DNA of 64,000 bases from Romanomermis culicivorax (GCA_963922205.1 CAWUHX010000159.1:186001-250000), one strand, 5' to 3'; positions 43,906-54,710 are shown, numbered from the stretch's first letter. Notes: generated from the sequence alone by a model not told the origin. Numbers and translations: made by a program.

Positions 43906-44990
43906 AGAACAGCATAAAGATGACTTTGAATCTATTCACAAGTAAGAAAACTAGCACACATTTTCCCAAACTTTATTAATTGAAAATGCTAATAGTACTT
44001 TATAAACTGAATTCATACATGTAACAGCATACAAGATATGAAAATTTAGGTTTAAAAATTGCATGTTTTGGAGTCTAAGGCAGGAAAAAAGGAAATCTTA
44101 TGGTTATTAAAATTGCTGATTACATGTATGAAGAATTTGAAAAAAGAAACCTCAAACCAAAGTTTTTGGAAACCATTAGTTTTTACGAGATCAGAGTCTA
44201 GTGATTCTAAATCTGAAATTGATTCCAGGAATGAGGAGGTTGTACTATCCTATCAAAACTACTGAAATGAGGTTGAGGAAAAAATGAATGAACCAAAAAG
44301 GTTGTACAAATGACTTGCTCAATAGACTACTTTCACTATACATAAAATTTTTGGTGAGAATTTAATCATTAATAGCAGAGTCACTTCTGAATATCATGCT
44401 GATTTTTTCGCAACACTAGACATAAAACTTCATAGGCTTCCAAATGAGCTATTATGCACCAAAAATTCACCAGAATTAACTGAGCTGCATGAGATTGATC
44501 ACTTCTTTATCGATTTATTAGAAATGACTAGAGTTTCTATGCTTATCAACCAGAAAATCCAAGACCTGGTTAACAAAAAGTACAGAAAAAGCAATAACAT
44601 TACTATCGAGATAAGAATTTACACATAACATTTATATTCATTTTCGAATTTATTTTTGTCTTCAGATCAACTTCCCAACTCTGTATGAGACTATTGTTAA
44701 ACACCTAGGACAGTATATTTCTGAGAAATTGGTCTTGAACATCTTAGTGGAGCAATTTACTAAAAGCAGGAATAGTGTCAACCAGTACTGCATCTTTGGA
44801 ATTGAGAGCACCAGTGCCTCTGTAGAGTGAGAATATAATCATTTTCAAGGTCTCCATATTAGTGTACTTATATTTAGGGTGCCCAACATAGTGCTGGAGT
44901 TTGTCGTGGATGGTTCAATAGTGTCACTGGTATTAGGTGGTCAAAAGGAGAAAAGTATGAATGAACAAAATTTATGTAATTTCAGTCAAA
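43906..44990 (+). pseudogene. Multi-exon pseudogene of unknown family
   Basis: A 36-nt exon (43906-43941, EQHKDDFESIHK) joins in phase to 44084-44201 (NLMVIKIADYMYEEFEKRNL...). Coding then continues one frame over through 44265, where the same frame runs on past three in-frame stops (TGA, TGA, TAG, 44263-44330) into LIINSRVTSEYHADFFATLD..., to ITIE at about 44611. The donor there is mutated (gag|ataag). The next exon, after tgtcttcag (44667), reads INFPTLYETIVKHLGQYISE... and joins in phase 2 to 44880 onward (VPNIVLEFVVDGS). The stops, the frameshift and the lost donor mark it as dead. Two inverted relatives lie at 48720-49360. Its intron style matches the 38-41 kb genes. Confidence 0.5.
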
Positions 44991-45194
44991 CTGATCATGT
45001 TTTTCTTGCTCTTGTGACACTGAACTTTTTCACCAGTGCCTGAAGTTGGTAAAAAATCAGGCAGTTTTTTTAGGGCAGCAGTTTTTTTTGCTGGAGGCAA
45101 AAGAAAAATTTTGGGGCCAAATGAAATGGAGGTGATCATTTGTACTTGTTCAAACAACTTTTTCCCATTTTGGTAAGAGAATGTTGGGGATAAG

Positions 45195-45450
45195 GTACAA
45201 AAAATATGCATTTCCGTGCATTTTAGGAGTTCATTATCTCAAAACTTTCCTGCACTTCACACAGGTTATAACTTTGATAATCATTAGTATATAATACCTC
45301 GCCCAGACATAGGTTTTAAAATTCCTACCTTTGCCTATCATTTAATGTATAATAGTTTTAATAATCTCAAATGTATTATATCATGTTGTAAGCAGTAATT
45401 TTCAATATCTTATCTTGATATTCAATAAAGATTCACAGCGTTTTAACTTT
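45195..45450 (+). repeat. Diverged fragment of the 3.2-kb repeat
   Basis: This aligns by eye with 945-1180 ('tttgcattttagatggtcataatctcgaaa', 'tataactttaatagtcatta', 'gtattatatcatgtt'). It directly abuts the interspersed repeat at 45440, which suggests both once belonged to one longer unit. Confidence 0.65.
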
Positions 45451-46490
45451 CAGTTAGGTCAGAAACAAAAATTTGTGTTTTATTTGCCTTCTCCAAGCAG
45501 AGATGCAGGGTGAACTTTATTTTTGAGGACATGACTGGTATCTAGCATTCAGAGATTCAGTTACTCTACTGATTGTTTGATGTACAATGTGATTCTGAAT
45601 GATCGTTTCAATTTAGCCCTCACTATTTTCAATTATTTTTTGATTTTCTAATCATCTAAGCATAGTTTCTTGGAAATCTGTAATTTTTCTATTCTTCTAT
45701 AATTATTGAAATTTTTCTAGGATTTTTGTTTTTTTCAAACTTTTATATGAAGAAATCTTTGGACATTTATTTATTGAAAAACTTACTTTATGGAATGTTT
45801 TTTGGGAAATTCTGAAATATGCATGATTTGACTTCAAATCATTTGTAGTTGATCTGTTTGCTGATTTTTTTCAAAACAACACTGATATCTAGCATTCTTT
45901 TTATTAGTTCTTCAATTGTAAATTTAAATTATATTGTGTGTTTGTGTGTGTGTGAAAAATGTTGTTTTGACCATTAGTATTTAATGTTTTATGCATTTTG
46001 TTGATCACAGTTTTTTGGAATCTTTAAAAATTTTCTTGGTATTTATACTTGTATTTTTTGAATGATATATGAAAAAGTGTTTTTCATTAATTGAATGAGA
46101 AATTTACCATTTTGAATGTTTTCTTTGTAAATTTTTAAAACTCAAGCCACTTGAATTTGAAATAATTTATATTTGATCCCTTTGCAAAATTTTTTTCATA
46201 ACATAATTTTTTTGCTGAAACACAACTTTCAATTTTGATTATGTTGTGTGTGTTAATGATATTATTTATTTTGCTGTTTGGTATTTTATGTTTTATGAAT
46301 TTCTGAACAAAATATCGAAACAGGATTTTTATACTTCTGGTTTTCAGAAATGAAAAGTTTTTAAAATATCTTGTATTGTTCAACTGGATCAGATGTTTTC
46401 TACAAAAATTATAAATTTTGAAAATCGAACATTTCATAATTTATCATTGTGTGCATGCATTGTAATCCACTATTTCATCTCGAAATTTCT
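45440..46490 (+). repeat. Interspersed repeat family, plus-orientation copy
   Basis: It matches the reverse complement of 36990-38000 over about 1 kb, and 58585-59340 directly. Landmarks are 'ctccaagcagagatgcagggtgaactttatttttgaggacatgactg' and the last part 'caactggatcagatgttttctacaaaaattataaattttgaaaat'. A gtgtgtgtgtgtg run lies near 45940. Confidence 0.75.
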
Positions 46491-46623
46491 ACTAGTGATG
46501 ACCCAGTATGTCGTCAAGGCATTCACCAAAAGATTACTGCTGCAGTGAATCTGTCCTGTACTGTATGCCTGAAGTGTCAGGCTCTATATTGGAATTACAC
46601 TGAATGTTGCTAATTTTTTCTAG

Positions 46624-47401
46624 TTAAAAATGGGGAAGGGCAAAATGAATCTGGTGGAATTGGGGACTTTATTAGATCATCGCACTACCCTCAGTACATC
46701 TTATTTGGGGATAGCATTACGTCAAGTGGAAATCAATAACCTAACAACATTGTCTGTTGGGTGTGGAACGCTTTGACGAATGGTGAAATTGGCTCACATT
46801 TTGAGCATCTTACCCCAAGGTTGTGGAATAAGCTATTTGGGAATCAACGATTTGGTTGATTTCCATAGATCTATCAATTATAACACTACCAATGCCAACA
46901 CAGTAAAATTTTTTGATTTCGACAAACTCTGAACCTAGTTCTTGTGTTGCTTATTTAATCCATCAGCTGACACACTGCTTAGTCAGGATGGCTTTGTCAA
47001 TATCAAAAAAACACAACATAATTGTGATAATTTCAGCCATTTTGCGATGTTGGGGCACGTTCCAATCACAGTGGTACTAATCAACATGACCATGACTGAT
47101 ACTTCAGTCTATTGATTATATTGAAAACCTGGAAGCAATGTTTTGCAGTAGTGCATTTGGTAGACAACTGACTATGTAGGGAAGAAGTTTTTACAGAAAA
47201 ATAATGCTGCTGAACAGATCTGTTATTGAGCAAAACATAACAGAAAAGACAAATGATGTTCATGTTTTCAACACCTTTGACTCATTAAATGACAAAAAAT
47301 TCTTCGACACAAGGGGTGTTCATTTAAACGGATTGGGCGAGGAAATCAGGGAATACTTCAATGAAATTAGAGGAATAGAGATCACTTTTGGGAATTTTTA
47401 A
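46624..47401 (+). pseudogene. Broken SGNH-hydrolase-like gene
   Basis: SGNH esterase/lipase blocks appear in order. Block I is YILFGDSITSSGN (46695-46733) with the nucleophile Ser. A G-x-ND block follows in SYLGINDLVDF (about 46830-46862), then a typical core strand HNIIVIISAILR (about 47018-47053), and block V is DTRGVHLNGLGEEIREYF (about 47306-47359) with Asp and His of the triad. The blocks lie in different frames with stops at 46737, 46857 and 46930, and an acceptor-like ttttacag at 47192-47199 precedes the last part. The reading is a decayed gene or a gene with introns I cannot resolve. SGNH domains occur in cellular esterases and in some retroelement ORF1 proteins; nothing here decides between them. 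Confidence 0.55.
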
Positions 47402-48720
47402 TCAAATATATGGAAATATTAAACATAACAGTTGAATCATTGTTGCTTTGCTTCAATCTTTGGCAATAACTATGTATAGCCTGCAAAAGAAGAAAAAGAT
47501 TAATTAACAGTATAAGAGACTTTGACTTCATTATACATCAGTGAAGGAAAAAATGTGATTAAATTGCCCACCTCCCGAACCCCTTTTTTTTCCAATTTTT
47601 TTAGTATGATATCAATCCTAGAAAAGATTTTACATCAGAGCACCCCATGGGGAGTATGGGGGGGGGGGGTATTACCCCCATCTTAGATTCAGAAATTCAT
47701 TTACTATCCCCATAAAAACAGCTCATTATAGCAAAAAATTTTGGTCGACCTCATCCTCTCCCCAGTAGGTCATAATAATTTGCCAATGTGTGATTGTGAG
47801 GAATTACTCACTGCTCTTTCTGACACATTTACTGAGCAAATGATAACGGGAAATTTTTTTTCTGAACCTTGTCTGCACTCTTGCATGTGAAACATACTCC
47901 AAACAACATATGGGACTGTGCAATGTCTGATGGTTCGAGCAGGTAAGACACAGCCTTGTGCATCAATCAAACTACTGCTTTCCTTGATAATATAGTTCTT
48001 TATCAATCTGGTAACATGCTGACAAGTTTAACCCTCTTGGACTCTTGAAATTCTCAAAGCTCTACATACATGCAATTCTACAGTTGGTATACCACAATGT
48101 ATGAGGGTGCATTTGATAAAGTGCTGCTTCACTCCAGAAAAAAACTTTCTTTGAAAAAGTCATGTGGAATTTGTCAGAAGCAGTAAGGCTTCATACTTTC
48201 CTGAGAGTGTTCTTTACCTTATAAATAATAAAAATTTTCAACAAAACAAAAAAAAAAAGTCTGAAAGAAGAACTGGGTGTTCAGTGAAACCTCAAATTGA
48301 ACTGTGTGGATATAACCTGGAAGGTCCCATGCATGCTCTTTTACTGCATCCCTGTTACTATTGTCAGAAAAAGGGTGCAGATTTTCTGCATCTCTGTTAC
48401 ATTTATCAGAAATTGAGTGCAGAGAACGATTTCTATGAGTCTGATTCTGGAAAATGGTTTTTGAATATACAAATGTGTCCTAGATGCTGTAGGTAAAACA
48501 AGGCTTCCCTGGCTGCTGGAAATGCTGTACCAGAAGAATACAGAAAGTCAATAAATAAGGAGAATGATTCCAGTAAATAAAGATTGCACGTAGAATGATT
48601 CCAGTTAATGAAGATGGAACCCTTCACCCAGAGAATTTTTTTCAAGCCTTCATAACCAAACCTGGGATGAAGAGACGAGGGGTTACATAACTGTCTGGAA
48701 TGTCCACAGTATTGGAACCT
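47402..48720. other. AT-rich sequence without assigned genes
   Basis: A short G-run is at 47656-47670. The frame 48164-48496 (110 codons, many Cys and Lys) ends CPRCCR but has no splice or domain support, and the overlapping minus frame 48433-48645 is equally open. I leave both uncalled. Confidence 0.4.
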
Positions 48721-49020
48721 ACTTTTTGGGTCTCATTAGAGTGAGAATATAAAGTTTTTTCAAGACCTTATATTCTCACACTAAAGAGGCACCAGTGCCT
48801 TCTTTTTGGAAGAAGCAGGACTTGTTGGGGCCATTCCAGCCTTTGGTAAATATTTCTGATAAGATTTTGGAGACCAACCTCAGTTAATTCCCACACACAT
48901 TTGGCGACTGATAGCTAGATCAAGAGCCCATAGAATTTTAGGTCTAATGATGTAGAAACGTTGCATGAAGTTCAAAAGTGACTCTGCTATTAATGATCAA
49001 ATTGTCCATGTGAGACACCC
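48720..49020 (-). pseudogene. Inverted decayed relative of the 44-kb pseudogene (copy 1)
   Basis: On the minus strand, NLIINSRVTFELHATF matches NLIINSRVTSEYHADFF of 44350-44400. The tail 'ggcactggtgcctcttta|gtgtgagaatataaggtc' matches the exon end and intron start near 44815 ('agcaccagtgcctctgtaga|gtgagaatataatc'). Stops and frameshifts are frequent. A 12-bp perfect inverted repeat (gtgagaatataa / ttatattctcac, 48742-48780) sits at the old splice site. Confidence 0.5.
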
Positions 49021-49235
49021 TGTTGCATGCAAATTTTAAAAAATGAATCAGAGATAGCTCAAATCTTATTTCATTTTCGATTTGTGCTTAAAAACTACCC
49101 CAAACACTTCAAATTCAACATTCCAACATCAAAAGTAAGGTTTCATGAACAATGAAAAGTGCATCTTGGTGATTTTGTGAGTATTAGAGTACTTGAAATG
49201 GAAAGGCACCAAAAATCAAGGACATCGATTAATTT

Positions 49236-49365
49236 TTAGGCAATTTCCACAAATGATAGCTCATGCAAAAGCCCATTTAATTTTACGTCTGTTAATGTAA
49301 GATTATCAGTGTGATCTTCATAAGTGACTCTGCTATTAACGATCAAATGGTTCACTATCAGGTTT
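49236..49365 (-). pseudogene. Inverted decayed relative of the 44-kb pseudogene (copy 2)
   Basis: The minus strand reads HLIVNSRVTYEDHTDN...TDVKLNGLLHELSF, matching LIINSRVTSEYHADFF...LDIKLHRLPNELL of the 44-kb locus. Only this one block survives. With copy 1 it shows a three-member family in both orientations. Confidence 0.5.
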
Positions 49366-49613
49366 TACTGACAATGGTTTTCTGGAAGAATACACTGCAG
49401 GATTCGGCTCAAATTAAATACATAACAAAAGTCACAAATTGGATCAGACATGACTTTTGTAAAGTGTGCATTGGATTCGGTAGTATTACACACACAACAT
49501 AATCTGGCAAGCTTTCAACATGTGAAAAAGAGAAGGCACAAAGAACATGTGCACAATCACATCAATCAATAGTAGTCATCTTACTCATCACTTATCTCTT
49601 TAGTGATTATTTC

Positions 49614-49856
49614 TTATTCTTTTGGTGTTGTCTGAAAAGGGAATTTTCGGACTGGGTAATTGTCTCCTGTCTGAATTTCATGTTTTATAAGATTCAATCT
49701 CCCACTATCTTTTCCAGTAGTTGCATAATGTGTTTGATACTGGGACAATAAGTTGATGACACTCTCTCTGTGTGTTTCTGTTAACCATGATGGTAAATAA
49801 ATATTGTTAGTTACCCAGTTTTTAATTGATTTTTCTTGTATTAAGGGCTTTTCCAA
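49614..49856 (-). pseudogene. Start of Ty3/gypsy-type pol, just before reverse transcriptase
   Basis: This 80-codon frame holds the linker that precedes reverse transcriptase in Ty3/gypsy elements: ESVINLLSQYQTHYATTGKD, a KHEIQTGDNYPVRKF stretch and a TTPKE end, equivalent to the conserved 'L...Y..VFA...D.G.......H.I.TG...P.R..P.R..P'. Reverse transcriptase motifs do not follow, so the element is truncated near 49600. The segment 49860-50060 in between still reads like the protease-RT linker (IQIAASVGNVNNGQIP). Confidence 0.7.
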
Positions 49857-50059
49857 ATCTTTTTTTCCTGCAAAACTTGTATTGTTCCAATGGTCATTTG
49901 GGGAAAATGTTTGACCATATAGTTTGCAGCATTCACTAATTGTATTGGTATTTGTCCATTGTTCACATTGCCAACACTAGCTGCTATTTGGATTGGTTGC
50001 AAGTGTAGTGGTTTTGGTTCAAACTTTACAAATCATAGATTTTAGTACATATTTGACAC

Positions 50060-50614
50060 TCATGCAGAAATCATCATTATAGTGTGTGGTTCTATTAAGA
50101 CATAGGTATCTGATGTAATATGACCTCGATTCCCTGGTGAGTTATGAGCCATTCCATTGGATGGTATGTGTTGATTCCCAAAGCAAACATATGATTTGTC
50201 CCATTTAAAGGTAATATTTTTGAATCTATTGAGGAAATTGACACCGAGTATCAAACCAGCTGTACAGTTTTGTTGTATGTGAACTAGCAATATTTCTATG
50301 ATATTCCCAACCTTCACAGTGACAAATGTTGCTCCTAAGTGTTGTATGATGGCTCCATTTGCTGCTATTGGTTTAACATTTGTCTCATAAATAATTAGAT
50401 TTGTTAATTTTGAGCAATTTTTTTTATCAATAATTGAAAATGCTGCTCCTGTATCCATAAGAGCAACAATTCTCAATTCACTATTCAGTTCCATCTGTAT
50501 GTTTGGTGTTCGAAATGTTTTACTGCGGATTCCAATCCAAGAAATTTGGTGTAATTGCAAGGGTTGATCATTGTGATTTTGCCTATTTCCTGCTAGATTA
50601 ATCATTGCATGCAT
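50060..50614 (-). pseudogene. Retropepsin-like aspartic protease domain of an LTR element
   Basis: This 184-codon frame is intact over the domain. The catalytic motif is ALMDTGAAFSII (DTGA), and the second conserved element is LILGVNFLNRF, equal to the usual I-L-G-x-D/N-F-L. The enzyme would cleave the element's polyprotein. Directly upstream, in the same frame but past two TGA stops, is a hydrophobic stretch (FVVVAVVLSYACYLSI) that looks like the transmembrane end of the envelope-like region. The protease therefore follows the envelope within about 100 bases, with no LTR between. Confidence 0.75.
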
Positions 50615-50639
50615 GAAGCTATTGCCAGCAATTGGCAGC

Positions 50640-52302
50640 CATCATCTCAAGCATCATGTTATGGACAAGTAGCATGCATAGCTTAAAACTACTGCAACTA
50701 CTACAAAGTATATTGATAAGTTGATATATTGATAAGCATCTGTAGTGGCCCTTTATGTAGAATATAAGAAAACGTTTCGGCTGCTGTACTTTCTGCAGTA
50801 ATTATGTGTTCGAGTGCCAGACCTGTCCCTTTAAATGAACTTTTGATTACTGAACTTGTTCCCTGCAGGGCATCTAGTAGGGCATCCGAACCCAATGAAG
50901 CCTGTGCTACATAATCAATGACTTGATGGAGAATGCTGTCCATTTGATGGGTTTTGTAAAAATATTGTTTGAGGAATAGTAGATCTGATGTTGCCAATGC
51001 CAGTTTGTCATGAGAAATCACAGGTGCATCAAAATGGAAAATACTAAAATTCCCTTTCTATGTAACTTTATAAGGTACCCTTATCAACATAAGTACTTCC
51101 CATTTGTATGAACCAAGATGAGTTTTTCTTCAATAACCCCAGATGATGATGATTACAGTCGACTATTGGACTATAATTACTGATGTCATTACCTCCTGGC
51201 ATTAAAAACTTTTTTTTTGGTCTATTTCCACTGGGAGAAATTCATAACATTTTTGGTCAATTTTGTAATCTTAAAAGATTTTTGATGTATTTAGCTTCTG
51301 GCATTTCCAAATGCTTAGTGCATCCCCAGTGAATTCAGCTACAATATCTGTTCTTTGAAGAAAAGCCCTTGCCCCAACTGCACCATCAAGGTTATTTGAG
51401 CCCTGTTTGCCATTTTGAATTTCATAGTTGTCAAATCCTGTCTTTTCATCATTTACTGTTGTATTATTTTGACTGTTTTGTGTTTGTAGAAACTTCATCA
51501 GAACCCCTTGCTCTGTTGTGAACATTTCTTTCACATCATTACATTCATGTGAAATATCTCCTATTGTGAAAGCACCATAGAGCTCATCAATGATGATATA
51601 TATACCTTTTTGTGTTCTTCTATAGTTTCCTTTAAAAGTATATTCTCTATTATTCCAAACCTGTGTTCCATCCCAAATGATGACTCCTTCTTTTTTGCTA
51701 CATTGTCCTTATTTTACCTGACATGCCATGACATCTTCTATATCACTCACTAACATTTTGCCATTGGCTGTTTTCCTTTTTTTCCTTTTTCCTTTTTCTG
51801 CAAATATATTAGATGCTGTGCTGCAAATATCTTTACAACACCGTCGATAATCAATATTAAGTGAGTTATTAGTGGAAAATATCCATGTCTCTATTTTATT
51901 CAGTTGTACACCTATGAAAGAGATGTTACCCGTAATCTGTCTGCACATTTGTGGATCTATGTTTTCCATCTGTATCTTATCTTTGAGTACAGCTTTTGAG
52001 CTTAGAACTCCAATGCTTGTCTACACAGTTCTACTGCGTTCAAAACATTTGTATGCCCTAAAATTCACTAAATTTTCCCTAGGTGTATAGATTGAAAGTT
52101 CAACTTTTTCAACAGCTTCACCAAGATGTTCCTTCATTTTGCAGCTTAATTTCTTTGGTACTTCTTTAGGGAGACTGCTCCTCCCAGTTCCACAGATTTG
52201 AACACTATGTACTCCTTCTACTATGCAATTTATACTACAAACAATCATTAATAAGTACAGTATTACCCCACCAAATATATTTCCATTCAATTGTGGCATC
52301 AT
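50640..52302 (-). pseudogene. Envelope-glycoprotein-like region of the LTR element, frameshifted
   Basis: The region starts with ATG at 52302 and a signal-peptide-like hydrophobic stretch (GVILYLLMIVCS) followed by Cys-rich segments. Later frames are 51709-51969 (Cys pairs and a dibasic GKRKKRK run that could be a cleavage site), 51271-51534 and 50701-51021 (helical). It ends at a hydrophobic stretch near 50650-50700. Signal peptide, scattered Cys, a basic cleavage-like site and a C-terminal membrane segment are the layout of a class of retroelement envelope proteins. The family is not fixed by any motif I can verify. Several frameshifts separate the pieces. Confidence 0.5.
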
Positions 52303-52314
52303 TTTATACTCTAT

Positions 52315-52485
52315 TCAATGTCCCTGTAAAAATGTTGGTTTTTGTTCTCTATCTAAAAGCACACAGGAACAAAGATTCTTACTTCCAAATGAAGCTAGTT
52401 TTTCCTTCAAATCAGTGAGTTCTCTAAGTATTTCATCTTTTCGTTTTGTTGTTGCATATTTCAGTTGCACTTCTTGGACCATCAT
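52315..52485 (-). CDS. Intact 56-aa coiled-coil-like frame between gag and envelope
   Basis: An ATG-initiated frame starts MMVQEVQLKYATTKRKDEIL, with heptad-like leucines (EILRELTDLKEKL), two Cys and a TGA stop 13 bases before the envelope ATG. It starts 13 bases after the stop of the next upstream small frame. In a region full of frameshifts its integrity is notable. It could be the end of Gag or an accessory product. Confidence 0.4.
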   Translation of the reverse strand: MMVQEVQLKYATTKRKDEILRELTDLKEKLASFGSKNLCSCVLLDREQKPTFLQGH

Positions 52486-52498
52486 GTCAAATCATAAG

Positions 52499-52633
52499 TC
52501 ATTCTTCCATATCAATTGCCTCTTTAACAGGTTCTGGATGTCCTGGTGTTGGCAGCTCAGATTCACCATTGAATTTGTTCTGTTTGTCCTCTTCATCCAA
52601 ATCAATAATTGTTTTTAGTATTGCTTGTTCCAT
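52499..52633 (-). CDS. Intact 44-aa acidic frame after the gag remnant
   Basis: ATG at 52633, MEQAILKTIIDLDEEDKQNK, then a Pro-rich PTPGHPEPVKE and a TGA. It directly follows the gag-like nucleocapsid remnant and precedes the 56-aa frame. No family is recognised. Confidence 0.35.
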   Translation of the reverse strand: MEQAILKTIIDLDEEDKQNKFNGESELPTPGHPEPVKEAIDMEE

Positions 52634-52639
52634 CTTAGA

Positions 52640-53286
52640 TCATTTGATAACTCCTTTTATTATTATACCTCCCTGTGGGTTCTTTTGATAGTCTTCCTGC
52701 TGGTTGGCTCTCTTTATGATGCTGTATACCTGCAGCATCATTTATTTGAGAAGATTGATTTCTATTCATTCTAACATGAGTAGACCAATAATTCTCCTTT
52801 TGGTTGATACTGTTACCTTTAATCTTTCGAACCCCATGTAGTTCAGCTATTTTTGGACATTGAGAAATTATATGTCCAACTTCATTGCTGACAACATTGA
52901 GGCTTCTTGAAGTATTTTGTCAATTTTGCCAATTTGGGTTGTGTGCATAATGCTGTCATGGTTTACTGTATCATTGGTTGTTTATGTTGTGTATTCAGTC
53001 ATTAATCTCTGAAACATTGAGAATCATATTTTGGTTGGTGTTCATTCCTTGTAAAGTATCACATTTAATTTCTGACTCTATATATTATGCCAATTTGACT
53101 GCATCAGCCAATGTAAGGAGCACTTTGTACTTTAAACCTGTTCCAATTTTATCCTGTAATCCACGTAAAAAATAGGTTTGATTGTCTTTCTTGACTGTTC
53201 ATCAAAGTGGGGATACGCGGCCTGTGATGAACTTTTGAGACTAGCTAGAAATTCAGTTACTGTTTAAATTTGTTTCTGTTTTTGGA
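52640..53286 (-). pseudogene. Gag remnant, capsid C-terminus and nucleocapsid
   Basis: In the element's direction the order is TVTEFLASLKSSSQAAYPHF, then FLRGLQDKIGTGL and TLADAVKLA, and finally a CCHC-like remnant (VGHIISQCPKIAEL). This is the usual order of a retrotransposon capsid C-terminal domain and zinc knuckle. The first Cys pair of the knuckle is disrupted by a frameshift. The Gag reading is interrupted upstream by the hAT-like element at 53295-54306. Confidence 0.6.
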
Positions 53287-54314
53287 CCTGCAACGATTTG
53301 TAGCCATATGCCCAAATGTCAATTGCACTTTCCCATTTTCGCCCTAGCCAATTGTGCCGATTTTCAAGTGTGCCATTTTTATATGCCCCCTATGCATTTA
53401 GCCATGTGCATAATGCACCAACTGCAATAGCGCTTTTTGCAAATGCACCTTGGTGTTTTTGAAAGGGCAATGAATAAAGCAGTAATAAAAAAAGTGACAA
53501 AGATGACTATTGTCTCCAGAATTTGTTTCCGAAGCATTTCTTGTACAGAATTTTTCCAATCCAAAATTTTTGCAGTATGTTTAATTGTCTCATATTCATG
53601 TAGTTAACCTATATCAGAGTTTATATGCTCTAAATGATTCTAAGATCTGATCATGATTCTATGATCTGATCATGATTCTATGATCTGATCATAATTCTAT
53701 GATCTGATCATAATTCTATGATCTGATCATAATTCTATGATCTGATCATAATTCTATGATCAAATAATCCTGTGACTAGCACCTTCATAATTCCAATTTG
53801 TTCAGAAGCAGGAAAAGTAAACATTTGCTTCACATCTTACCACTTGAGTTTGAAAGTCAAAATAAGCTAGACATAAATGTATTTAATACACCAAAGGATC
53901 AGCCAAATTATGAGCTATGCTGGTCATAAAATCAATAGCACTAATTTCTCCCTGATCATACTGTAGCTTGAGTGTGAAAATTCTGAAGTTCTCTAGACAT
54001 AATTTTTTTCTGATAATTTACAACTCTGTGGCTATGTGACTAGCTGTGTGGTCCTGTATGATTGTGGGATAATTTACATTGCTGTTTTTGCCTGGTTTGT
54101 GTGGTCTTCAATAATAATTACATTTCTCATTTGGTACTATCTTTTCAATGTCCAATTGGAATTATGGTGCAAATAAACAATGCCCATTTGCAAATAGCAC
54201 ATTTAACACACAGCCCATTTGCTAATAGTGCATATGACATGTGGCACATTTGGATACATGCAATTGGCAAAAGTGCATATGAAAAAAGCCCAATTGGCTA
54301 CACCCCCCTGCAAC
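53287..54314. mobile_element. hAT-like non-autonomous element inside gag
   Basis: The target duplication CCTGCAAC (53287-53294 and 54307-54314) flanks a 1,012-bp element. Its ends, GATTTGTAGCCATATGCCC and reversed GGGGTGTAGCCAATTGGGC, are imperfect inverted repeats sharing TGTAGCCA. Both flanks carry many 'gcccatttgc', 'caattggc' and 'gtgcat' subterminal words. The 8-bp duplication fits the hAT superfamily. Skipping the element and one duplication leaves the gag frame in phase, which confirms the borders. No transposase frame is present. Confidence 0.85.
53641..53765 (+). repeat. 19-bp tandem repeat inside the hAT-like element
   Basis: About six units of ctatgatctgatcataatt (variant with atgatt) occur without spacers. 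The unit contains the palindrome TGATCA. Confidence 0.85.
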
Positions 54315-54674
54315 AGGCACTGTTGCAAATCTGAATCCCTTCCTTCTGGAAAAGCTATTTTTAGTTCACCTACAAAATTTGCATATGTTTGTGTTAGGTT
54401 CTTGCATCATTTCAGTTCCCAAAAAGCAGCTTGGGCTGCACCTACTGGATTAGATTCCAGATATGCCTTTTTATATTCTTCATCTGCTATAGTCGCACCT
54501 TGTAGAGTCAAATATTATGCTGATTTATCTTCAAAATCTTTAAATGATTCTCCAATCCCTCTTGAGAATGGGGATGGTGGTCCAAAAGCGAACAATGAAC
54601 TAAATCTTAGTGTTAAATGTAAATTATTTACTGGGTCAGCTGCTTGCATCTACTTTGAGATTTAGATCTTCCAT
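54315..54674 (-). pseudogene. Gag remnant, N-terminal capsid part
   Basis: ATG at 54674 (MEDLNLKVDASS) is followed by a frameshift. One frame then reads FAFGPPSPFSRGIGESFKDF, GATIADEEYKKAYLESNPVG and TYANFVGELKIAFPEGRDSD, with two stops. This is the pattern of a retrotransposon capsid N-terminal domain. It continues in phase into 53286 once the hAT-like insertion is ignored. Confidence 0.65.
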
Positions 54675-54691
54675 TGTACGGGTCAATGGTG

Positions 54692-54709
54692 CCCGAATAT
54701 CTGTGACCA
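54692..54709 (-). other. Candidate primer binding site
   Basis: On the minus strand, TGGTCACAGATATTCGGG begins with TGG as tRNA-primed sites do. It lies 18 bases upstream of the gag ATG and immediately downstream of the candidate LTR end. The matching tRNA is not identified, so this rests on position and the TGG start. Confidence 0.3.
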
Positions 54710-54710
54710 A

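Noticed and set aside
52223..52688. Plus-strand frames of 131 and 80 codons opposite the LTR element
   Set aside because: They are antisense shadows of the gag and envelope-like region, rich in Phe/Ser/Cys.
53641..53765. Regular 19-bp repeats considered as a CRISPR array
   Set aside because: The units are directly adjacent with no unique spacers, in a eukaryotic transposon.
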